Source: Flavobacteriaceae bacterium
GTDB lineage: Bacteria; Bacteroidota; Bacteroidia; Flavobacteriales; Flavobacteriaceae
Direction of reading: 5' to 3'
DNA length: 43,612 nucleotides
Assembly (NCBI GenBank): GCA_017856235.1
Contig: JAFMFH010000006.1
Span: forward strand, 1-43,612
The translations under genes were made by a program, and so were the position numbers. The notes beneath the pieces are model-generated. The model saw only the letters and a list, made by a program, of their open reading frames with translations. It made no database searches and was not told the origin of the DNA. Shown piece by piece: positions 7,841-15,144 of the stretch. Position 1 is the first letter of the stretch. The number at the start of each line of letters is the position of its first letter.

Positions 7841-10287
7841 TTTTTCTTTTTTGGATTTAGATACTCTTTAGCAGTATCTAAAGTAATAGTTTTAGGGTCA
7901 ATTTCTTTTGGAATTTCTATTTTCTTTTTACCCATTGATATGACTGATCTTCCCCATCTACCTTTTTCGATCTTTATACCCTCTTCAACCCACTCATTAA
8001 TTAGTTTTTCTTTTTCTTTTTTTAATTTTAATTCAATTAGCTCTTCGATATTATCAATGGTAAGATTGTCAAAGTCATATGCCTTATTTACGTTAATGAA
8101 CATTTCATTCCAATTTATAAATGGTCCAAACCTACCCTTTCCTTTTGTTACAGGTAAATCGTTATAAATGTGAATAGGCTCATCTAATTTTAATTTTTCA
8201 TCAATCAGAGGAATTGCAGAGTCTATGTCTACTGAATGTGGATCAATTTCCTTCGGTAATGAAATAGATTTAGAGGAAAATTTTAAATATGGTCCATATC
8301 TCCCATTATTTACAGTTACAACCTCACCTTTATAATTTCCAATTTCCTTTGGAAACTTAAATAGCTCTAATGCTTCGTTAAGAGTTATTGTATCAAGCTG
8401 CTGGTCTTTGGTTAAGCTTGCAAAAATTGGTTTTTTATCGTCATCCATCGTTCCTATTTGAGCTATTGGACCAAACTTTCCAAGTCTAACCTTAACAACT
8501 CTTCCTGATATAGGATCATCTCCTAAAATTTTTTCCCCAGATTGTCTTTCAGCTGTATCTTTTACAATATTTACATTTGTATGAAAATCTGTATAAAATT
8601 GTTTTATTATATCAGTCCAATTTTGATTTCCTTCAGCTATTTTATCAAAGCTTTTTTCAACCTCTGCTGTAAATCCGTAATCAAGAATGTTGTCGAAATT
8701 ATCAACTAAAAAGTCATTTACGATTATTCCAATATCAGAAGGTACAAGCTTACCTTTATTGGAACCAGTTTTTTCAGTTAAAGTACTTTCAATTATATCT
8801 CCACTTTTAAATTCAATGGATTTATAGCTTCTTACTATACCTTCATTATCACCTTTCTCTACATATCCTCTATTTTGAATTGTTGATATTGTAGTAGCAT
8901 AAGTTGCTGGTCTACCAATACCAAGTTCTTCCAATTTTTTAACTAAAGATGCTTCAGTATATCTTGAGGGAGGTCTTGAAAATGACTCTCTTGATATAAT
9001 ATTAATTAAATCAAGGTTTTCATTGATATTTAGTTGTGGTAGTATACCCTCTTCTTCCTGAAATTCATCATCAGTTCCTTCATTATATATTCTGAGAAAA
9101 CCATCAAATTTTATTACTTCACCTCTAGCAATAAATATTTCATTAAAAGAGTTAGAATTGATATTCACAACTGTTCTTTCAATTTGTGCATCTGACATTT
9201 GAGAGGAAATTGTCCTTCTCCAAATAAGTTCATATAATCTTTGCTGATCATAATCTGACGATATATCTTCAACTGAAATATCTGTTGGTCTAACAGCTTC
9301 ATGAGCTTCTTGAGCTGATTTATTTTTATTTTTATAATTTCTTGGATTTACATAACTATTTCCATATTTGCTTTCAATTACAGATAAAATTGAGGATTTA
9401 GCTTCTTTAGATATAGTGACACTATCTGTTCGCATATATGTTATTAAACCTGCTTCGTAAAGTTTTTGAGCAGTAGACATTGTCCTTGTAACACCAAAAC
9501 CAAGTTTTCTTGAAGCTTCTTGCTGGAGTGTTGATGTAGTGAAAGGAGGAGCAGGAGATTTCTTAGCTGGTTTTTTTTCTACATCAGATATAGTGTAGTT
9601 ACTATTAATATTTTTTTGAAGAAATACTTTTACTTCTTCAACAGAATCAAATTTATTATTTAATTCAGCATTAAGTATAACTCCACTGGAATTTTTAAAT
9701 GTTGCAATAGACTTGAAATAACTATTAGTTAAAAAGTTTTTAATTTCTCTTTCCTTTTCAACAATAAGTCTCACAGAAACAGACTGAACTCTACCAGCAG
9801 AAAGACCTGTTTTAACTTTTCTCCATAAAACTGGGGATAATTCATAGCCTACTAATCTGTCTAGAACTCTTCTGGCCTGTTGAGCATTTACAAGATTATA
9901 GTTTATCTCTCTTGGACTATCTAATGCATTTAAAATTGCGTTTTTAGTGATTTCATGAAATACTATTCGATCATAGTCTTTGTTATTTAAATCCAAATTT
10001 TCATATAAGTGCCAGGCAATTGCCTCTCCTTCCCTGTCTTCATCACTAGCTATCCAAACTTTATCAGACTCACTAACGTACTTTTTAAGGTCTTTTATAA
10101 CAGGTTTCTTTTCTGTAGGAATTATATATTTTGGTTTAAAGTCATTTTCTATATCAACTCCCAATTCTTTAACTGGAAGGTCTGAAATATGCCCTACACA
10201 TGAAACAACTTTAAAGTCTTCTCCCAAAATTTTTTCAATTGTCTTTGCTTTTGTTGCAGACTCAACAATGACTAAATTTTTTGGCAT
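7837..10287 (-). CDS. topA: DNA topoisomerase I
   Basis: 816 aa type IA topoisomerase that relaxes negative supercoils. It starts with the TOPRIM domain (Glu9; acidic cluster DEDRE at 82-86), has the active-site Tyr284 in LITYMRTDS, and then the annular core. The C-terminus has no zinc-finger cysteines; instead there are four glycine/aromatic repeats (GKFGP, GRYGP, GRFGP, GRWGR), the topoisomerase C-terminal repeats usual in Bacteroidota, ending in a Lys-rich tail for DNA contact. It is the first gene of a two-gene unit with the arginase-fold protein. About 150 bases of very A/T-rich DNA separate it from the divergent hydrolase gene at 10439. Confidence 0.97.
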   Translation of the reverse strand: MPKNLVIVESATKAKTIEKILGEDFKVVSCVGHISDLPVKELGVDIENDFKPKYIIPTEKKPVIKDLKKYVSESDKVWIASDEDREGEAIAWHLYENLDLNNKDYDRIVFHEITKNAILNALDSPREINYNLVNAQQARRVLDRLVGYELSPVLWRKVKTGLSAGRVQSVSVRLIVEKEREIKNFLTNSYFKSIATFKNSSGVILNAELNNKFDSVEEVKVFLQKNINSNYTISDVEKKPAKKSPAPPFTTSTLQQEASRKLGFGVTRTMSTAQKLYEAGLITYMRTDSVTISKEAKSSILSVIESKYGNSYVNPRNYKNKNKSAQEAHEAVRPTDISVEDISSDYDQQRLYELIWRRTISSQMSDAQIERTVVNINSNSFNEIFIARGEVIKFDGFLRIYNEGTDDEFQEEEGILPQLNINENLDLINIISRESFSRPPSRYTEASLVKKLEELGIGRPATYATTISTIQNRGYVEKGDNEGIVRSYKSIEFKSGDIIESTLTEKTGSNKGKLVPSDIGIIVNDFLVDNFDNILDYGFTAEVEKSFDKIAEGNQNWTDIIKQFYTDFHTNVNIVKDTAERQSGEKILGDDPISGRVVKVRLGKFGPIAQIGTMDDDKKPIFASLTKDQQLDTITLNEALELFKFPKEIGNYKGEVVTVNNGRYGPYLKFSSKSISLPKEIDPHSVDIDSAIPLIDEKLKLDEPIHIYNDLPVTKGKGRFGPFINWNEMFINVNKAYDFDNLTIDNIEELIELKLKKEKEKLINEWVEEGIKIEKGRWGRSVISMGKKKIEIPKEIDPKTITLDTAKEYLNPKKKK

Positions 10288-10438
10288 ATTTTATTTTTTG
10301 GGTTTAAATGTAAATAGATTTATTCTTTTGAATGAAAAAAAAAATAAAAATTTAAAAATTGTTTAACGTATAGATCTTAAAAAAAAGGTGCAAAAAAAAT
10401 CAAAAAAAATATATTTAACTTAGATAAATTTTAACAAT

Positions 10439-11227
10439 ATGCGCTATTTAATTATAATACTAATCAGTTTATTTCAGTTTGGCTTTTCTCAAAGTTCAAT
10501 AGAAAGACTTCAGACTTCACCACGGCATCATGAATGGGTTAGTATTAAAACAAATACTCATGAAATTAACAGTTTTTTGGTATATCCTGAAGTATCTGAA
10601 AAAGTTCCTGTAGTTGTTCTTATACATGAAAACAGGGGACTAGACAATTGGGCAAGAAGCATGACAGATCAAATTGCTGAAATGGGGTTTATTGCAATCG
10701 CACCTGATTTTCTTTCGGGCTCTGCACCAAATGGAGGAGGAACAAATGATTATGAAAATTCAGATGCTGCAAGAAAAGCAATATATAGTCTTGACTCCAA
10801 TTTCATTAACGAAATTTTAAATAATACCGTTAATTATTCCAAAAAGATTCCTTCTAGTAATGGAAAAGTAGTTATTATTGGATTTTGTTGGGGAGGAAGC
10901 CAATCATTCGAATTTGCAACTCAATCGAATGAGATAGAAGCTGCAATTGTTTGTTATGGAACAGGCCCTTCAGATAATAACTCTTATTTTAATATTAGGG
11001 TTCCTGTATATGGTTTTTATGGTGGAGATGATAACAGAGTAAACTCGACAATTTCAGCTAGCGCGTCTGCTATGAAAGCTTCTGGTAATATTTTTGAGAC
11101 CATTATTTATAAAGGTGCTGGGCATGGTTTTTTTAGATCTGGTGAGAATCAAAATGCAAAAAAAGAAAATCGTTTGGCAAGAGAACAAGGACTTATACGT
11201 TTAAAAGAAATTTTAAGAGGAATTTAA
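10439..11227 (+). CDS. Exported dienelactone-hydrolase-family protein
   Basis: 262 aa alpha/beta hydrolase. A signal peptide ends at FSQ (residue 18), so it is probably periplasmic. The family's triad is visible: nucleophile Cys150 in GFCWGG, an Asp in GGDD (197-198) and His229 in GAGHGFF, plus the Glu of HENRG (64) that normally gates the Cys. Dienelactone hydrolases open lactone rings, but exported relatives act on unknown esters or thioesters, so the substrate is open. The Crp-type regulator begins only 4 bases after its stop and may share its transcript, which could tie it to the sulfur genes; this link is inferred from spacing only. Confidence 0.88.
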   Translation: MRYLIIILISLFQFGFSQSSIERLQTSPRHHEWVSIKTNTHEINSFLVYPEVSEKVPVVVLIHENRGLDNWARSMTDQIAEMGFIAIAPDFLSGSAPNGGGTNDYENSDAARKAIYSLDSNFINEILNNTVNYSKKIPSSNGKVVIIGFCWGGSQSFEFATQSNEIEAAIVCYGTGPSDNNSYFNIRVPVYGFYGGDDNRVNSTISASASAMKASGNIFETIIYKGAGHGFFRSGENQNAKKENRLAREQGLIRLKEILRGI

Positions 11228-11231
11228 ATCT

Positions 11232-11867
11232 ATGATTGTTCAAAAAGATCATGAATTGTTAAATCTAATTTTTGAAAGGAAACTTGTTGAAGAAATTCTT
11301 GATTTTGGTATTGTAAACACTTTTTCAAAAGGTGATATAATTGTTAATTATGAAGATACCCTTAAAAGCATACCCATAGTAATTGATGGTTTAGTTAAGG
11401 TTTTAAAAGAGAATAAAGATTCTGGTGAAAGTTTACTGTACTATATTAAAAAAGGTGATACTTGTTCAATATCAACTGGGTGCATGACTGGTTATAAAAA
11501 AAGTACTATAAAAGCAATTTGTGAAACAGACACAAAAATTATATTTTTTTCAGCTCTAAAAATGAATGAATGGATGCAAAAATATCCATCTTGGAGATTT
11601 TTTATAATTAATAGTTTTCAAGATAGACTTAATGAGCTTTTTGATATTATTAAATCAATTAGTTTTGATAATCTTGAAGAGAGAATAATAAGCTATCTTA
11701 GAAACAGATCATTAGTTATTAAATCAAAAATAATAATAACAACACATGAAGAAATAGCAAAAGAATTAAGCACCTCTCGTGTTGTAGTATCAAGAATTCT
11801 TAAATCTTTAGAATCTAATTCAAAGCTTGAACTTGGCAGAAATTCAATTACTTTATCTAATATGTAA
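11232..11867 (+). CDS. Crp/Fnr-family transcriptional regulator
   Basis: 211 aa: an N-terminal cyclic-nucleotide-binding-type beta barrel (about 10-115), a dimerisation helix, and a C-terminal winged helix-turn-helix with the typical EEIAKELSTSRVVVSRILK stretch (about 167-188). The cAMP phosphate-binding signature is absent. Instead Cys78 and Cys84 sit in GDTCSISTGC, with Cys97 nearby, positions where relatives that sense redox or sulfur species carry cysteines. A perfect TGTAAC-N4-GTTACA palindrome overlaps its own stop codon, directly upstream of the sulfur operon. The likely job is to activate that operon in response to persulfide or sulfide (inference). It could also be controlled from the hydrolase promoter upstream. 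Confidence 0.92.
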   Translation: MIVQKDHELLNLIFERKLVEEILDFGIVNTFSKGDIIVNYEDTLKSIPIVIDGLVKVLKENKDSGESLLYYIKKGDTCSISTGCMTGYKKSTIKAICETDTKIIFFSALKMNEWMQKYPSWRFFIINSFQDRLNELFDIIKSISFDNLEERIISYLRNRSLVIKSKIIITTHEEIAKELSTSRVVVSRILKSLESNSKLELGRNSITLSNM

Positions 11868-11879
11868 CCTATGTTACAT
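11862..11879. promoter_or_regulatory. Crp/Fnr-type operator, perfect palindrome
   Basis: ATGTAAC-CTAT-GTTACAT is a perfect 7+7 inverted repeat with a 4-nt spacer and the half-site geometry of Crp/Fnr sites. It overlaps the crp-like stop codon. Its centre (11870.5) is about 40 bases upstream of the start point expected from the -7 box at 11900-11907, the position of a class II activator site that replaces the -33 element. Confidence 0.75.
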
Positions 11880-11899
11880 TATTAAATTTATTAATGATT

Positions 11900-11907
11900 T
11901 ATTTTTG
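11900..11907 (+). promoter_or_regulatory. -7 box TATTTTTG of the sulfur operon
   Basis: TATTTTTG fits TAnnTTTG. No TTG -33 element lies 17-23 bases upstream; the palindrome occupies that space. The ATG of the exporter gene follows 6 bases later, so the transcript would be nearly leaderless. Confidence 0.6.
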
Positions 11908-11913
11908 CTTTAA

Positions 11914-12705
11914 ATGGAAACACTGGGATACATTGGAGCTCTTTTGATTGGATTAATTCTTGGTTTAATAGGAAGTGGCGGCTCTGTTTTGGCAGTACCT
12001 ATTTTTACTTATCTTTTTTTACTAGATGAGAAAGTTGCTACGGCTTATTCTCTTTTTGTTGTTGGGTTAACAAGTCTTGTAGGAAGCATTAACTATAATT
12101 TAAAAAAATTAATAAACTGGAATCAGGTGTTACTTTTTGGGTTACCATCAATAATATCTGTAGTTCTTGTTAGATATTTTATAATGCCTAATATTCCAGA
12201 CATAATTATAAGTATTTCTGGCAATGATATTTCAAGAAGAATATTAATTTTAGGATTATTTTCAATTCTTTTGATTTTGTCAAGTATAACAATGTTTATA
12301 AATAAACAAAGTAAAACTTCCGGAATTGATTTGAACTATTTCAAAATAGCATCAGAAGGTTTTATAGTGGGTGGATTAACTGGATTAATTGGTGCTGGAG
12401 GAGGGTTTCTAATTATACCTTCACTAGTAATTTTGGGTAAACTACCTATAAAAGAAGCAGTAGGAACATCATTGGTCATTATTTCGCTTAAATCGTTATC
12501 TGGATTTTTCTTTGGGGATGTTTTTTTAATTCAAATAGATTGGAGCTTAATTTTAAATTTTACTTTTATATCAATTATAGGAATATTTATAGGTAATTAC
12601 TTATCTGTTTATATTAATGCCAAATTATTAAAAAAAATATTTGCTGTTTTTATCTTTATTATAGGTTTCCTAATAATAATAAACGAACTACTAAATTTAC
12701 AATAA
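11914..12705 (+). CDS. TauE/SafE (TSUP) family sulfite/sulfonate exporter
   Basis: 263 aa integral inner-membrane protein with about eight hydrophobic helices. It shows the internal duplication of the TSUP family: GLIGSGGSVLAVP near residue 18 and GLIGAGGGFLIIP near 158 are matching glycine-rich repeats. Family members export sulfite, thiosulfate or organosulfonates. It is first in a four-gene operon and its stop overlaps the next start (TAATG), so translation is coupled to the persulfide dioxygenase. That enzyme makes sulfite, so sulfite export is the simplest role (inference). Nothing in the sequence is damaged. Confidence 0.92.
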   Translation: METLGYIGALLIGLILGLIGSGGSVLAVPIFTYLFLLDEKVATAYSLFVVGLTSLVGSINYNLKKLINWNQVLLFGLPSIISVVLVRYFIMPNIPDIIISISGNDISRRILILGLFSILLILSSITMFINKQSKTSGIDLNYFKIASEGFIVGGLTGLIGAGGGFLIIPSLVILGKLPIKEAVGTSLVIISLKSLSGFFFGDVFLIQIDWSLILNFTFISIIGIFIGNYLSVYINAKLLKKIFAVFIFIIGFLIIINELLNLQ

Positions 12706-14084
12706 TGAAAATAGAACAAATTTATACTGGTTGCTTAGCTCAAGGAGCTTATTATATTGAAAGCGAAAATGAAGTAGCAATTATTGATCCTCTTAGAGAG
12801 GTAAATCAATATATAGATAAAGCTAAAGAGTCAAACTCGACAATAAAATACATATTTGAAACTCATTTTCATGCAGACTTTGTAAGCGGTCATATAACAT
12901 TATCTAAAAAGACAGGAGGTAAAATAGTTTATGGTCCAACTGCTGAAACAAATTTTGATTCTATAAAGGCAAGGGATGGTGAAGTTTTTAAGATCGGTAA
13001 AATAACAATTACTGCAATTCATACACCTGGACATACCCTTGAGAGTACATGTTATTTACTTAGGGATGAGAATAATAAAGAAATTGCAATTTTTACAGGC
13101 GATACATTATTTTTAGGAGATGTAGGAAGACCCGATTTAGCTCAAGCAAATTTAAAATTAACAAAAGAACAACTTGCGGGTAAATTATATGATAGTTTAA
13201 GAACTAAAATAATGAGCTTACCGGATAATATCATTGTATATCCTGCTCATGGAGCTGGTTCTGCATGTGGTAAAAATATGATGAAAATTACATCCGACAC
13301 ATTAGCAAATCAAAAAAAAATGAACTATGCCTTAAATGAAAATCTTTCTAAAGAAGAATTTATAAATGCAGTCTTAGATGGCCTTGGCGAACCTCCTAAA
13401 TATTTCCCAGCTAATGTTAAAATGAATAAAGAGGGCTATAATGATATTAATAATATTCTTCAAAAAAATAGACCTTTGAAACCAGATGAAGTTGAACAAA
13501 TTGTTAATACATCTGAAACTATTATACTTGATGTTAGATCACCTGATGACTTTGAAAAAGCTCATATACCAAGATCAATTTTTATTGGTTTAGACGGATC
13601 TTTTGCTCCATGGGTAGGTGAGCTAATTGCAAATGTTGATCAAAAAATAATTTTTATTTGTGATACTGGTAGAGAAGAAGAAACTATTATCAGGTTATCT
13701 AGAGTAGGATTTGATAATACAATAGGATATTTGGATGGAGGAATTGCATCCTGGATTAATTCAGGAAGAGAAATAGATTCTGTAACATCAATTGATCCTG
13801 AAAAAACATCTCAGATTAATACAGAAAATGACCAAATCATTGATGTTAGAAAAAAATCTGAATTTGATATGGGTAGGGTCGAAAAAGCAAGTAACATTTG
13901 TTTATCAACTATAAATAATCACCATGATAAATTTTTAACAGATAATCACAAATACATTCACTGTCAAGGAGGATATAGGAGTATGATAGCTTGCTCTATT
14001 CTAAAAAGTAGGGGGGTTCATAATATCACAAACATTAGGGGGGGCTTTAAACAAATAATGAATTACACAAATATTATTATATGA
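12705..14084 (+). CDS. Persulfide dioxygenase fused to two rhodanese domains
   Basis: 459 aa. Residues 1-205 are a metallo-beta-lactamase-fold domain of the ETHE1 type: THFHAD (His54, His56, Asp58), His110 in HTPGH, Asp133 in FTGDT and His182 in PAHG. ETHE1 enzymes use one iron to oxidise glutathione persulfide to sulfite. Two rhodanese domains follow, about 260-358 and 368-455, each with a catalytic Cys (Cys319 in CDTGRE; Cys420 in CQGGYRS), so both can carry sulfane sulfur. The fusion suggests sulfur is handed between thiol carriers and the dioxygenase in the cytoplasm. Start and stop each overlap neighbouring genes, placing it at the core of the sulfur operon. Confidence 0.93.
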   Translation: MKIEQIYTGCLAQGAYYIESENEVAIIDPLREVNQYIDKAKESNSTIKYIFETHFHADFVSGHITLSKKTGGKIVYGPTAETNFDSIKARDGEVFKIGKITITAIHTPGHTLESTCYLLRDENNKEIAIFTGDTLFLGDVGRPDLAQANLKLTKEQLAGKLYDSLRTKIMSLPDNIIVYPAHGAGSACGKNMMKITSDTLANQKKMNYALNENLSKEEFINAVLDGLGEPPKYFPANVKMNKEGYNDINNILQKNRPLKPDEVEQIVNTSETIILDVRSPDDFEKAHIPRSIFIGLDGSFAPWVGELIANVDQKIIFICDTGREEETIIRLSRVGFDNTIGYLDGGIASWINSGREIDSVTSIDPEKTSQINTENDQIIDVRKKSEFDMGRVEKASNICLSTINNHHDKFLTDNHKYIHCQGGYRSMIACSILKSRGVHNITNIRGGFKQIMNYTNIII

Positions 14085-14641
14085 TTATGGAAAGTATATT
14101 AAATCCTTGGCCTTGGTATATTTCAGGCCCATTAATATCCATGATAATGTTTTTATTAATTTTTAATGGTAAAACATTTGGTGTTTCATCAAATTTGAGA
14201 ACAATTTGTTCTGTCTGTGGTGCAAATAAGTTTTCAAAGTTTTTTGACATTAAAGTAAAAGATCATTTATGGAATATAATTTTTATACTTGGAGCTTCTC
14301 TTGGAGGATTTTTAGGTCTTAAGTATTTATCTAAAAACTCTTATGTTGAAATTTCTGAAAATACAAAGTCTACTCTGAGGTTATATGAAATAGATAGTTT
14401 TGATAGCAACTATATGCCTTTAGAATTATTTGCTATAGAAAATCTTGATTTAAATAATATAACAATGCTTATTGCTGGAGGACTTCTAATTGGTTTTGGA
14501 ACCAGGTATGCTGGAGGATGTACATCAGGTCATGCAATAACTGGACTTAGTCAGCTTCAGTTAGGGTCCTTAGTTTCGGTAATTGGTTTTTTTGTTGGGG
14601 GGCTTTTAATGATTCATCTAATTTTTCCAATTTTATTTTAA
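14081..14641 (+). CDS. YeeE/YedE family (PmpA-like) sulfur-compound transporter
   Basis: 186 aa membrane protein with about four hydrophobic helices. The signature GFGTRYAGGCTSGHAITG (about 147-164) is the YeeE/YedE motif; its conserved Cys lines the thiosulfate or sulfide path in the family. The ATG overlaps the dioxygenase stop (ATGA); a second in-frame ATG lies 6 bases later. With the next gene it makes up a split YeeE-type pair in which each protein supplies half of the transporter. Transport of thiosulfate or a persulfide-related ion is inferred from family and operon. Confidence 0.9.
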   Translation: MIMESILNPWPWYISGPLISMIMFLLIFNGKTFGVSSNLRTICSVCGANKFSKFFDIKVKDHLWNIIFILGASLGGFLGLKYLSKNSYVEISENTKSTLRLYEIDSFDSNYMPLELFAIENLDLNNITMLIAGGLLIGFGTRYAGGCTSGHAITGLSQLQLGSLVSVIGFFVGGLLMIHLIFPILF

Positions 14642-15054
14642 TGAGAAAGCTATATTTTTTTTTAGTAGGAATTGCTTTTGGTATTATTATGATCAAATCC
14701 GAGGCAGCTTCATGGTTTAGAATATTTGAGATGTTTTACTTTCAATCTTTTCACATGTATGGTATTATTGGAAGTGCAATAATTACTGGTGTAATAGGCA
14801 ATCAATTAATTAAAATTTTTAAAATAAAAGACTTTAATAATAACAGTATTCAATATCCAAATAAGGATAATACTTTTAAAAGATACATAATAGGTGGATC
14901 AATTTTTGGATTAGGCTGGGCTCTAGTAGGGGCTTGCCCTGGACCAATGTTTGTACTTTTTGGTGCAGGGTTTTATTCTGTTATAATTATCATTATATCA
15001 GCTGTATTAGGAACCTTTTTATATGGACTTATACAAAATAAGCTACCTCATTAA
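14641..15054 (+). CDS. YeeE/YedE-like (PmpB/DUF6691-type) membrane protein
   Basis: 137 aa, about four hydrophobic helices, with the second-half YeeE motif GLGWALVGACPGPM (about 97-110), again holding a conserved Cys before Pro-Gly-Pro. It begins in the overlapping TAATG of the previous gene and ends the sulfur operon. It probably pairs with the preceding protein to form the full channel. No terminator hairpin follows; the 3' end carries one copy of a 15-bp direct repeat that recurs at the miaB start. Confidence 0.9.
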   Translation: MRKLYFFLVGIAFGIIMIKSEAASWFRIFEMFYFQSFHMYGIIGSAIITGVIGNQLIKIFKIKDFNNNSIQYPNKDNTFKRYIIGGSIFGLGWALVGACPGPMFVLFGAGFYSVIIIIISAVLGTFLYGLIQNKLPH

Positions 15055-15067
15055 AAAAGTCATTATA
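15053..15067 (+). repeat. Direct repeat, copy 1 (AAAAAAGTCATTATA)
   Basis: A perfect 15-bp copy begins in the stop codon of the YeeE-like gene. The second copy is exactly 100 bases downstream. The pair encloses the whole upstream region of miaB. Confidence 0.75.
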
Positions 15068-15099
15068 AAATCAAAAAAGTAATTCTATAAACTGACAAA

Positions 15100-15112
15100 T
15101 TGGCATAATTTA
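15100..15112 (+). promoter_or_regulatory. TTGGCATAATTTA motif upstream of miaB
   Basis: Matches 12 of 13 bases of the motif upstream of groES (19295-19307). It has the GG and TTGGCA of a sigma-54 -24 element, but no GC at the -12 position, so it is either a weak sigma-54 site or an unrelated shared element. It lies about 33 bases before the earliest possible miaB start region. Confidence 0.4.
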
Positions 15113-15144
15113 AATTAATTAAGTACTTTTACTAAAATTTAAAT

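Noticed and set aside
7940-10366. Plus-strand open frames opposite topA
   Set aside because: They are Ser/Phe-rich mirror frames of a clearly coding minus-strand gene, with no family motif.
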